20,717 nt of DNA from CALEMW01 sp035447065 (GTDB lineage Bacteria > Krumholzibacteriota > Krumholzibacteriia > LZORAL124-64-63), in NCBI GenBank assembly GCA_035447065.1, contig DAOTGJ010000050.1:1-20717 (forward strand), written 5' to 3'. The notes beneath the pieces were generated by a model. The model ran no database searches and was not told the DNA's origin. It saw only the letters and a program-made list of their open reading frames with translations. A program made the translations under genes and the position numbers. Below, piece after piece: positions 10,971 to 18,284 of the stretch (position 1 is its first letter; the number at the start of each line of letters is the position of its first letter).

Positions 10971-10999
10971 TTGCCCGGGCGCGCCCCGTGTCGTATCAT
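10971..10999 (+). promoter_or_regulatory. Candidate sigma70-type promoter of the metal efflux operon
   Basis: A -35 box TTGCCC (10971-10976; 4 of 6 to consensus) and a -10 box TATCAT (10994-10999; 5 of 6) are separated by exactly 17 bp. Expected transcription start is near 11006, about 20 nt before the first gene's ATG. The spacer begins with a perfect 10-bp palindrome, GGGCGCGCCC (10977-10986), where a repressor could bind. The spacing is normal, not the 19-20 bp typical of MerR-activated metal promoters. Confidence 0.5.
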
Positions 11000-11026
11000 G
11001 GATGTTCACCGCCTCCGGAGGACGCC

Positions 11027-11452
11027 ATGGCCCGCGCACCCCGCTTCACCCCGCCCGCCGCGCCGTTCCGCGCGCGGCTCTCGGCGTGGGTGCTGGTGCT
11101 GCTGGTGCTGGCCACCGGCGCGGCCGAGACCGCCCATCTGGCCCTGGCCGACCATCACGCCGCCGATCCCTGTCCGCGCCCCGCCACGGCCGCGACCGAA
11201 TCGGCGCGCCTGGCCGCGCCCCATCACCACGGCTGCGTGGACCACCACACCCTGGCGGACCACGACGCCCGCGAGCTCCTGCCCCGCGCGCCGGACCACT
11301 CGCCGCCGCCCGCGGTCTTCCTGGCCCCGGTGGCTTTCGCCCCGCCCGCCGCCGGCGCGCGCCTGGAACAGCCCGGCCCCCGCCTCCGCCCCGACGACCA
11401 CGCGCACCGTCTCCGCCTCATCCGCGGACCGCCCTCCCCTTCCACCGTCTGA
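11027..11452 (+). CDS. Small histidine-rich exported protein, first gene of metal efflux operon
   Basis: This 141-residue protein matches no family I can name with confidence. Residues 1-18 are basic and Pro/Ala-rich, 19-33 form a hydrophobic segment (WVLVLLVLATG core), and the rest is exported and full of potential metal ligands: H37, H43-H44, C49, HHHGC at 66-70, H73-H74, H79, H91, H125 and H127, with prolines between. Small His/Cys-rich exported proteins (for example the DUF2946 type) often accompany copper or zinc resistance genes, so binding or delivery of a metal to the pump encoded downstream is a sensible inference. GGAGG lies 5 nt before the ATG. An 88-nt gap with a hairpin separates it from the adaptor gene. 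The sequence is low in complexity, so a non-coding origin cannot be wholly dismissed, but start, promoter and export signal all agree. Confidence 0.72.
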   Translation: MARAPRFTPPAAPFRARLSAWVLVLLVLATGAAETAHLALADHHAADPCPRPATAATESARLAAPHHHGCVDHHTLADHDARELLPRAPDHSPPPAVFLAPVAFAPPAAGARLEQPGPRLRPDDHAHRLRLIRGPPSPSTV

Positions 11453-11487
11453 GCTCCGGCGCGCGTCCTCCGTGATGCGTCGCCCAC

Positions 11488-11515
11488 GCGGACCGGCCTG
11501 CCTGCGCCGGCCCGC
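11488..11515 (+). other. Intercistronic hairpin between His-rich protein and adaptor gene
   Basis: GCGGACCGGC (11488-11497) pairs with GCCGGCCCGC (11506-11515), with one A-C mismatch and an 8-nt loop. It lies in the 88-nt space between the first and second genes, 13 nt ahead of the adaptor's ribosome site. It may tune relative expression or mRNA stability; no T tract follows, so it should not be a full terminator. Confidence 0.35.
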
Positions 11516-11540
11516 ATCCTCATCGCGTGGAGGTTGGAAC

Positions 11541-13067
11541 GTGCGACGCACCCCGTCGGCCGCCCTGGCGGCCCTGATCCTGATCCTCGCCGGCTGCGGC
11601 GGCCCGGCGCCGTCGGACCACGGCCACGACCACGAGGCGGCCGTGCTGCGCCGCACCGTGTGGACCGCCGGCCATGAGCTGCACCTGGAGATCGACGCCC
11701 CCGTCACGGGCATCTCCGCCCCCTTCCGCCTGCAGGTCACGGACCTGGCCACCGGCGCTCCGGCCGGCGACGGCTCCCTGACCCTGCGCCTGGACGACGG
11801 GGAAGGCGGCGGCGGCGGCTTCCGCTCCGCGGCCCCCGTGCACCCCGGCACCTGGGAGGGCGCGCTGACCTTCCCGTCCGCCGGACGCTGGACGCTGACC
11901 GCGGAGCTGGCGCAGCCGGCCCTGCGCGCCGCGGTTGAAGCGCTGCCGGTGGCGGCCGACGCCCATGACGCCGCCACGGAGGACGCGGGCGACGGCATCG
12001 TGATGGACAAGGAGGCCCAGTGGCTGCTGGGCGTGCGCGCCGAGACCGCCGCCGAGGCGCCGTTCCGCCACGTGCTGCGCGTGACCGGCACCGTGGCCGC
12101 CCCCGACGACCGACGCGCCGACCTGGCGCCCCCCGCCGCCGGCCGCCTGGCCGCGGCCGCCGCGCCCTTCCCCCGCCCCGGCGACCGCGTGGAGTCCGGC
12201 GCGGTGCTGGCCCTGGTCCTGCCCCACGCCGAGACCGCCGCGGCCTTCGCCGAGGCCCGCGCCGCCCTGGCCCGCGCCGAGGCCGAGCGCGCCACCGCCG
12301 CCGCCGAGCGGACCCGCGCCGAGACCCTGGCCCAGGACGGCGCCGCCGCCGCGCGCCGCCTGGAGGAGGCCCGCGCCGCCGACGCCGCGGCCGCCGCCCG
12401 CCTGGACGCCGCCCGCCGCGCCGAGCGCGCCTTCCGCGACGCCGGCCTGCGCCTGCGCGACGGCGCCGTGGTGCTGGAGCTGACCGCCCCCCTCTCCGGC
12501 GTGGTCACCGAGGTGCACGCCTCGCCCGGCGAGTGGGTGGACCCGTCGCGGCCGGTGCTCTCGCTGCTGGATCCGTCGGAGGTGTGGCTGCGCGGCCTGG
12601 TGCCGGAGGCCGACGCCCCCCTGCTGGCCGACCGCCCCACCGCCGCCTACCGCGTGCCCGGTTCCGTGGGCGATCCCATCGCCCTGGACGACAATGCCCT
12701 GATCTCCGTGGGCGTGGCCGTGGACCACGCCTCGCGCACGGTGCCGGTGCTGTACCGGCTGCGGAACGCCCGCGCCCTGCCCGTGGGCTCCGCGGTGGAC
12801 CTCTTCCTGCACACGCGGCGCGGCGACCGGGGCGTGGTGCTGCCCCGCTCCGCCCTGGTGGAGACCGACGGCCGCGCCGCCGTGTTCGTGCAGCGCGACG
12901 GCGTGACCTTCGAGCGGCGCCTGGTCACGGTGGGCGGCCGCGACGGCGCCCGCGTGCTCCTGCGCGACGGCGTGCTGCCCGGCGAACGCGTGGTCACGGC
13001 CTCGCCCTACTCGGTCCTGCTGGCCGCGGAGGGGACCTCCGTCCCCGCCCACGGCCACACGCACTGA
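11541..13067 (+). CDS. RND efflux periplasmic adaptor (membrane fusion protein), lipoprotein
   Basis: This 508-residue adaptor should link the RND pump to the TolC-type channel. Residues 1-19 form a lipoprotein signal with lipobox LAGC (C19), followed by the metal-ligand run DHGHDH (26-31). Residues about 38-140 form an extra beta-sandwich resembling FixH/YtkA-like domains, not present in every adaptor. The adaptor core follows: a strand segment from about 175, half lipoyl domain with GRLAAAAAPFPRPGDRVESG (201-220), an Ala/Arg/Glu-rich coiled-coil hairpin (about 230-305), the second lipoyl half with PLSGVVTEVHASPGEWV (317-333), then beta-barrel and membrane-proximal domains. The protein ends in HGHTH, so potential metal ligands sit at both mature ends. 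The start is GTG with GGAGG 7 nt upstream. The pump gene starts 10 nt after its stop codon. Confidence 0.93.
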   Translation: MRRTPSAALAALILILAGCGGPAPSDHGHDHEAAVLRRTVWTAGHELHLEIDAPVTGISAPFRLQVTDLATGAPAGDGSLTLRLDDGEGGGGGFRSAAPVHPGTWEGALTFPSAGRWTLTAELAQPALRAAVEALPVAADAHDAATEDAGDGIVMDKEAQWLLGVRAETAAEAPFRHVLRVTGTVAAPDDRRADLAPPAAGRLAAAAAPFPRPGDRVESGAVLALVLPHAETAAAFAEARAALARAEAERATAAAERTRAETLAQDGAAAARRLEEARAADAAAAARLDAARRAERAFRDAGLRLRDGAVVLELTAPLSGVVTEVHASPGEWVDPSRPVLSLLDPSEVWLRGLVPEADAPLLADRPTAAYRVPGSVGDPIALDDNALISVGVAVDHASRTVPVLYRLRNARALPVGSAVDLFLHTRRGDRGVVLPRSALVETDGRAAVFVQRDGVTFERRLVTVGGRDGARVLLRDGVLPGERVVTASPYSVLLAAEGTSVPAHGHTH

Positions 13068-13077
13068 GGGGGCCGCC

Positions 13078-16000
13078 GTGGATACCATCATCCGCCTCTC
13101 CCTGCGCCACCGCGCCCTGGTCCTGACGGCCGCCGTGGTGCTCTGCGTGGCCGGCGTGCGCGCCGTGCTGGACATGCCCGTGGACGTGTTCCCGGACCTC
13201 ACCGCCCCCACGGTCACCGTGATGACCGAGGTGCCCGGCATGGCCGCCGAGGAGGTGGAGCGCCTGGTCACCTTCCCCATCGAGACGGGCCTGAACGGCT
13301 CGCCCGGCGTGCGGCGCCTGCGCTCCTCGTCGGCGGTGGGCGTGAGCGTGGTCTGGGTGGAGTTCGACTGGGGCTTCGACGTGCGCGTGGCCCGCCAGAC
13401 CGTGAACGAGAAGCTCCTGCTCGTGGCCGACGACCTCCCCCCGGAGGCCGACACGCCGGTCATGGCGCCCCTGTCCTCCATCATGGGCGAGATCGCGTTC
13501 CTGGGCCTCACCTCGGATCACGACGACCCCATCGCCCTGCGCACCTACGCCGACGGCGTGGTGCGCCGCCGCCTGCTCTCGGTGCCGGGCGTGTCCCAGG
13601 TCACCCCCATCGGCGGCGACGAGAAGCAGCTCCAGGTGCTGCTGGATCCCGTGGAGATGACCGCGCACCGCACCGCCCTGCACGAGGTGGCCGACGCCCT
13701 GCGCGACGCCAACACCAACACGTCGGCCGGCTTCCTGCAGGAGGGCGGCACGGAGGCCGTGGTGCGCGGGCTGGGCCGGCTGCGCACCACCGACGACATC
13801 GCCGGCACGGCGGTGCGCGTGGACGGCGGCGCCCCCCTGCTGGTGGCGGAGCTGGGCCGGGTGGCGGCGGGTCCCGCGCCGCGCCGCGGCACCGGCTCGC
13901 TCAACGGCCGGCCGGCGGTGATCCTGGGCGTGCAGAAGCAGCCCGGCGCCAACACCCTGGAGGTCACCGAGCGGCTGGACGCCGTGCTGCGCGAGCTGGA
14001 GGCGGAGCTGCCCAAGGACATGACCCTGCACGGGCGCCTCTTCCGGCAGGCCGATTTCGTGACCGCGGCGGTGAGCAACGTGGCCCACGCCCTGCGCGAC
14101 GGCGCGCTGCTGGTGGTGCTGGTCATGATCGTGTTCCTGGCCAACGTGCGCGCCACGCTCATCACGCTCACGGCCCTGCCCCTGTCCATCCTGGGCGCGG
14201 TGCTGGCGCTGCGCGCGTTCGGCGCGGGCATCGACACCATGACCCTGGGCGGCCTGGCCATCGCGGTGGGCGCGCTGGTGGACGACGCGGTGATCGACGT
14301 GGAGAACGTGGTGCGTCGGCTGCGCCTGAACCGGGTTCTGCCCGCAGAGCAGCGGCGGCCTTCGCTGGCGGTGGTGCGCGACGCCACCCTGGAGATCCGC
14401 GGCTCCATCGTGTTCGCCACGCTGATCATCATGCTGGTGTTCCTGCCGCTGTTCTTCCTCTCCGGCGTGGAGGGGAGGCTGCTGGTGCCGCTGGGGCTGG
14501 CGTACGTGACGGCGCTGGCGGCGTCGCTGCTGACCGCCTCCACGGTCACGCCCGCGCTCTGCGCCCTGCTCCTGCCCGGCAGCCGCGCCGTGGTGCAGGA
14601 CAAGGAGGGCGCGCTGGCCCGCCGGCTGCGCGCGTTGTACGCGCCGGTGCTGGACCGCGTGCTGGACCATCCGTGGCGCACGTCGCTGCCGGCCGCGGCG
14701 GCGCTGGCGGCGGCGGTGGTGCTGCTGCTGGGCGCGGGACGGGCCTTCCTGCCCGAGTTCCACGAGGGCGCCCTGACCATCAGCGCGGTCACGCTGCCGG
14801 GCACCAACCTGGAGGAGTCCGACAAGCTGGGGCGCGCGCTGGAGGAGATCCTGCTGCGCCATCCCGAGGTGGTCAGCACGGCGCGCCGCACCGGCCGCGC
14901 GGAGCTGGACCAGCACGCCATGAGCGTGGAGTCGTCGGAGATCGACGTGACCCTGCGCGAAGGAGAGCGGCCCTACGACGAGTTCCTGGACGCCCTGCGC
15001 GCGGACCTGGCCGTGCTGCCGGGCCTGAGCATCACCATCGGCCAGCCCCTGGGCCACCGCATCGACCACATGCTGTCCGGCTCGCGGGCGGAGGTGGCGG
15101 TGAAGATCTTCGGCGACGACCTCACGGAGCTGCGCCGCCTGGCCGCCCGCGCCCGCGACGCCATGGCCGACGTGCCCGGCGTGGTGGACCTGGCCGTGGA
15201 GCCGCAGACGCTGATCCCCACCCTGGAGGTGGACCTGGACCGCGCCGCCCTGGCCCGCCACGGCCTGAGCGTGGACCGGGTGAACGCGGTGCTGGAGGCC
15301 GCCTTCGACGGCCTGACCGTCACCCAGGTCCGCGACGCCGTGCAGGCCTACGACGTGGTGGTGAAGCTGGAGAGCCCCGACGGCCTCGCGGCCGACCGCG
15401 TGGGCGACGTGCCGGTCATGCTGGACAGCGGCGGCACGGTGCCCCTGCGCACCCTGGCGCGCATCGAGAAGCGGCGCGGGCCCAACTTCGTGAACCGCGA
15501 GCAGGTGCAGCGCAAGATCGTGGTCACCTGCAACACGGCCGGGCGCGACGTGGCCTCCGTGGTGGACGACGTGCGCCGCCGCGTGGACCCGGTGGTGGCC
15601 GCGGCGCCCGGCGCGCGGGTGGAGTACGGCGGCCAGTTCGAGAGCGCGCAGAGCGCCGGCCGCACGCTGCTGCTGCTCACGGCGCTGGTGATCGTGGGCA
15701 TCGGGCTGCTGCTGCAGACGGCGTTCGGGAGCACGCGCGACGCGCTGCTGGTCATGCTCAACCTGCCGCTGGCGCTGCTGGGCGGCGTGGGCGGCGTGCT
15801 GTGGTCGGACAACGTGCTGTCGCTGGCGTCGCTCATCGGCTTCATCACCGTGTTCGGCGTGGCGGCGCGCAACGGCATCATGCTGGTGTCGCACATCCGG
15901 CACCTGCAGCTGGCCGAGGGCGTGACCGACCTGCGCGAGGCCGTGCGCCGCGGCGCCCTGGAACGCCTGTCCCCCATCCTCATGACGGCCCTGGCCTCGG

Positions 16001-16179
16001 GCCTGGCCCTGGTGCCCCTGGCCCTGGCCGGCGCCGAGGCCGGCAGCGAGCTGGAGACCCCCATGGCGCGGGTGATCCTCTGCGGCCTGCTGTCGTCCAT
16101 GGTCCTGAACATGGTGATCACGCCCGCGCTGTACCTGCGGCTGGGGCGTCCCGCCCGCGTGGAAGGAGACGAGCGATGA
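13078..16179 (+). CDS. Heavy-metal-type RND efflux pump (CzcA/CusA superfamily)
   Basis: This 1033-residue inner-membrane proton-driven transporter has the usual RND layout: a first membrane helix (about 12-30) followed by VFPDLTAPTVTVMT, a large porter domain, a helix block (about 340-500), a second porter domain, and a final block (about 860-1020). Helix 4 reads GGLAIAVGALVDDAVIDVEN, giving A396, D402 and E409, corresponding to A399/D405/E412 of CusA as I recall and unlike CzcA's D402/D408/E415 set. In helix 10 the run GVAARNGIML places R931-N932 where CusA is recalled to have its relay glutamate (E939), so proton coupling differs from classical Cus pumps. Metal specificity cannot be read; copper/silver or divalent cations are possible. 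The start is GTG with a G-rich ribosome site. Its stop overlaps the channel gene start in ATGA. Confidence 0.93.
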   Translation: MDTIIRLSLRHRALVLTAAVVLCVAGVRAVLDMPVDVFPDLTAPTVTVMTEVPGMAAEEVERLVTFPIETGLNGSPGVRRLRSSSAVGVSVVWVEFDWGFDVRVARQTVNEKLLLVADDLPPEADTPVMAPLSSIMGEIAFLGLTSDHDDPIALRTYADGVVRRRLLSVPGVSQVTPIGGDEKQLQVLLDPVEMTAHRTALHEVADALRDANTNTSAGFLQEGGTEAVVRGLGRLRTTDDIAGTAVRVDGGAPLLVAELGRVAAGPAPRRGTGSLNGRPAVILGVQKQPGANTLEVTERLDAVLRELEAELPKDMTLHGRLFRQADFVTAAVSNVAHALRDGALLVVLVMIVFLANVRATLITLTALPLSILGAVLALRAFGAGIDTMTLGGLAIAVGALVDDAVIDVENVVRRLRLNRVLPAEQRRPSLAVVRDATLEIRGSIVFATLIIMLVFLPLFFLSGVEGRLLVPLGLAYVTALAASLLTASTVTPALCALLLPGSRAVVQDKEGALARRLRALYAPVLDRVLDHPWRTSLPAAAALAAAVVLLLGAGRAFLPEFHEGALTISAVTLPGTNLEESDKLGRALEEILLRHPEVVSTARRTGRAELDQHAMSVESSEIDVTLREGERPYDEFLDALRADLAVLPGLSITIGQPLGHRIDHMLSGSRAEVAVKIFGDDLTELRRLAARARDAMADVPGVVDLAVEPQTLIPTLEVDLDRAALARHGLSVDRVNAVLEAAFDGLTVTQVRDAVQAYDVVVKLESPDGLAADRVGDVPVMLDSGGTVPLRTLARIEKRRGPNFVNREQVQRKIVVTCNTAGRDVASVVDDVRRRVDPVVAAAPGARVEYGGQFESAQSAGRTLLLLTALVIVGIGLLLQTAFGSTRDALLVMLNLPLALLGGVGGVLWSDNVLSLASLIGFITVFGVAARNGIMLVSHIRHLQLAEGVTDLREAVRRGALERLSPILMTALASGLALVPLALAGAEAGSELETPMARVILCGLLSSMVLNMVITPALYLRLGRPARVEGDER

Positions 16180-17372
16180 ACCGCATCCTCTGCTGGACGA
16201 TGGTGCTGCTGGCCGCCGCCGTCGCGGCCGCCGAGCCCCTCACCCTGGCCGACGCCCAGGCCCTGGCCGCGGCGCGCAGCCCGATGCTGGCGGAGGCCGC
16301 GGCCCTGCGCGACGCCGCCGCGGCCGAGGCCGACCAGGCCGGAGCCTGGCCCAACCCGCGGCTGTTCCTGGATCTGGAGAACGCGCCCCGCGACGGCGAT
16401 CTCTGGAACGACGCCGAACGCATCACGGGACTGGAGTGGTCGCCGCCCTGGCGCGGCGTACGGAGCGCCCAGGCCCGGGCGGCCCGCGCCCGCGCCGATG
16501 CCACCGAAGCCGACCGCGCCGACGCCGTCCTCCACGTGCGCGCCGCCGTTCACGCCGCCTTCGCCGACGTGCTGCACGCCCGCGGAAGCGCCCTCCTGGC
16601 CGCTGAAGCCGCCACGGCCTGGGACCGCACGGAGGAGCTGGCCCGCCGACGCGCCGACGCCGGCGACGTCGCCCCGGTGGAGGCCGTCCGCGCCCGTCTC
16701 GCCGCCGCGGCCGCCCGCGCCGACTCCGATGCGGCCCGCGCCCACGCCGCCCACGCCCACGCCGCCCTGGCCGCCCTGCTCGACGTGCCGGTGGAACGCA
16801 TCGCCGACGCCGCCGGCGAGCTGGGACGCCTGATCCCCGACCCCGCGCCTGCCGACGCCGACGCCCCGGCCCTGCGCGCCGCCGCAGCCCGCCGCCGCGC
16901 CGGCGAAGAGGAGGCCCGCGCCGCAGCCCGAAGCCGTCTGCCTGCGCTGGACCTGGGCTTCGGCCTGCGCCGACCCGGCGGCGGCGGCGACCACGCCCTG
17001 GACCTCTCCTTGGGCCTGGAGCTCCCGCTCTTCGACCGCCGCGGCGCCGACGCGCGCCGCGCCCGCGCCGAATCCCGCGTCGCCGACGCCCGCGCCGACG
17101 CCGTCGCCCTGGCCCGCGACCGCGACCTCCGCACCGCCGCCGCCGAACTGGAACGCGCCCGCGCCCGCCACCACGCCGTGAGCGCCGACCTGCTGCCAGC
17201 CGCCGCCGAACTGGAACGCACCGCCGCCGCCGCCCACGCCGCCGGCGACATCGGCCTGGCCGACCTCATCCCCATGCGCGCCGAGGCCCTCGCCCTGCGC
17301 CGTCTGGCCTTGGACGCCGCCCGAGATCTGGAGCACGCGCGCGCGCAGGTGCTGCGACTGGGCGCGCCCTGA
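16176..17372 (+). CDS. TolC-family outer-membrane channel of the metal efflux system
   Basis: This 398-residue protein has a signal peptide (about 1-19, cleavage after AAA-E) and the opening LTLADAQALAAARSPMLAEA typical of outer-membrane efflux proteins. Long Ala/Arg/Glu heptad-like helices alternate with strand segments such as PRLFLDLEN (46-54) and LDLSLGLELPLF, giving the two structural repeats of a TolC/CzcC monomer. It should trimerise into the exit duct for the pump. The Ala content is extreme, reflecting the high GC and making alignment with CzcC or CusC uncertain. AGGAG lies 7 nt before the ATG, which overlaps the pump stop codon by 4 nt, implying coupled translation. It is the last gene of the operon, followed at once by a strong hairpin. 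Confidence 0.9.
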   Translation: MNRILCWTMVLLAAAVAAAEPLTLADAQALAAARSPMLAEAAALRDAAAAEADQAGAWPNPRLFLDLENAPRDGDLWNDAERITGLEWSPPWRGVRSAQARAARARADATEADRADAVLHVRAAVHAAFADVLHARGSALLAAEAATAWDRTEELARRRADAGDVAPVEAVRARLAAAAARADSDAARAHAAHAHAALAALLDVPVERIADAAGELGRLIPDPAPADADAPALRAAAARRRAGEEEARAAARSRLPALDLGFGLRRPGGGGDHALDLSLGLELPLFDRRGADARRARAESRVADARADAVALARDRDLRTAAAELERARARHHAVSADLLPAAAELERTAAAAHAAGDIGLADLIPMRAEALALRRLALDAARDLEHARAQVLRLGAP

Positions 17373-17377
17373 AACGT

Positions 17378-17414
17378 CGACGGCCCGCGCGGTGCCGTAC
17401 CGCGCGGGCCGTCG
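17378..17414. terminator. Perfect 16-bp GC-rich hairpin between convergent genes
   Basis: The arms at 17378-17393 and 17399-17414 are exact reverse complements (16 bp, rich in G/C) around a 5-nt loop GCCGT. It starts 5 nt after the channel gene stop and sits 22 nt before the stop of the convergent minus-strand gene, so it can serve both. No T tract follows on the plus strand and only TTT on the minus strand, so it is probably a stem-dependent or Rho-assisted terminator that also protects mRNA 3' ends. Confidence 0.75.
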
Positions 17415-17436
17415 TGACGCTGCGGAGATCCGATCG

Positions 17437-18150
17437 CTACCGGTACGCCCGCTTCAGCTCGCTCACGCTGAGGTCCTGGTTCCCCACCGTGCCGTTCAGG
17501 AAGTAGTCCACCAGCCGGAAGATCCCGATGCTGCGGTACTGCACCTCGCCCACGCCCCAGACCCACCAGTGCGGCACGATCACGTCGTCGGCCTTGGCCA
17601 GATCGAAGGGCCGGCCGTCGGTGGTCCAGGTGGTGCCGATGCCGGCGTCGGCCGTGGGGTTGGGCAGCACGCCCTCCAGGATCCCCCACGCCTCACGCTC
17701 CACGCCGCCCACCATCACCGTCACCGGATCGGTCACGGTGTACTGCACCGTGTAGGTGGCCAGCACGCCGCCGTCGCGGGTGGCGCGGGCGTCGGTGGTG
17801 ACCGTCCAGGTCTTGCCGGCGTACAGCGGCGCGTCCACCACCTTCAGCGGGGGATCGTAGTAGCGCGACTGGCGCGGCTCGAGCCGGCGGAAGCCGTAGA
17901 GGAAGACGTCGCCCTCGCCGTTGGTGCCGTAGAACTGGCGGTGTCCGGGGCTGTGGTCGGACACGTCGTACTCGATGATGTAGCTGTCCTCGAAGAGCGG
18001 ATCCGGACCGTAGACCACCTCGCGGATGTCCGGTCCCACCAGATCCGAGGTGTAGGCCCAGCGGTTGCCCACGTCCAGGGGCAGGAAGCTCTGGGCGCAG
18101 GCGGCGGCGGACACGCTGAGGAACGCGAAGAGGATCAGGATGGACTTCAC
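17437..18150 (-). CDS. Secreted protein of unknown function
   Basis: This 237-residue protein has a clear signal peptide (about 1-19, SVSAAACA then Q20), probably cleaved by signal peptidase I; the cysteine lacks a proper lipobox. The mature protein opens with SFLPLDVGNRWAY, an opening I have seen in many uncharacterised secreted proteins of GC-rich environmental bacteria. The rest alternates short beta strands with aromatic and acidic residues (WTVTTDARATRDGG, YTVQYTVTDP), suggesting an all-beta fold without recognisable catalytic residues. It ends with a segment rich in aromatics (PHWWVWGVGEVQY) that may pack the sandwich. The start is GTG at 18150 with AAGGA 6 nt upstream. It lies 134 nt downstream of ilvE on the same strand, and a hairpin in between makes co-transcription uncertain. 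Function is unknown. Confidence 0.82.
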   Translation of the reverse strand: MKSILILFAFLSVSAAACAQSFLPLDVGNRWAYTSDLVGPDIREVVYGPDPLFEDSYIIEYDVSDHSPGHRQFYGTNGEGDVFLYGFRRLEPRQSRYYDPPLKVVDAPLYAGKTWTVTTDARATRDGGVLATYTVQYTVTDPVTVMVGGVEREAWGILEGVLPNPTADAGIGTTWTTDGRPFDLAKADDVIVPHWWVWGVGEVQYRSIGIFRLVDYFLNGTVGNQDLSVSELKRAYR

Positions 18151-18200
18151 GACCGGTCCTTCCGCAGTCCCGGGCGCGCCGGGACCCGAGGGGAGAGCGT

Positions 18201-18231
18201 GGAGGCGTCGACCACGCGGGCCGACGCCTCC
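18201..18231 (-). terminator. Hairpin after ilvE
   Basis: GGAGGCGTCG (18201-18210) pairs perfectly with CGACGCCTCC (18222-18231) around an 11-nt loop, 54 nt after the ilvE stop codon. A second, shorter stem GTCCCGG/CCGGGAC lies at 18167-18185, just ahead of the secreted-protein gene's ribosome site. Neither has a T tract, so termination is plausible but unproven. Confidence 0.35.
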
Positions 18232-18284
18232 GAAGGGGCACCTATACGGAAAGGAAGACCGGGTCGCTCCGCAAGAGGCGGCCG

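Noticed and set aside
12994..15903. A 969-codon open frame on the minus strand across the RND pump
   Set aside because: It is the antisense of a clearly conserved RND transporter, and its product is His/Gln/Arg/Gly-rich without domains.
14673..16175. Upstream extension of the TolC-family frame through the end of the pump gene
   Set aside because: The extra 501 residues are an Arg/Gly/Pro-rich out-of-frame reading of the pump. The ATG at 16176 has a ribosome site and begins a proper signal peptide.
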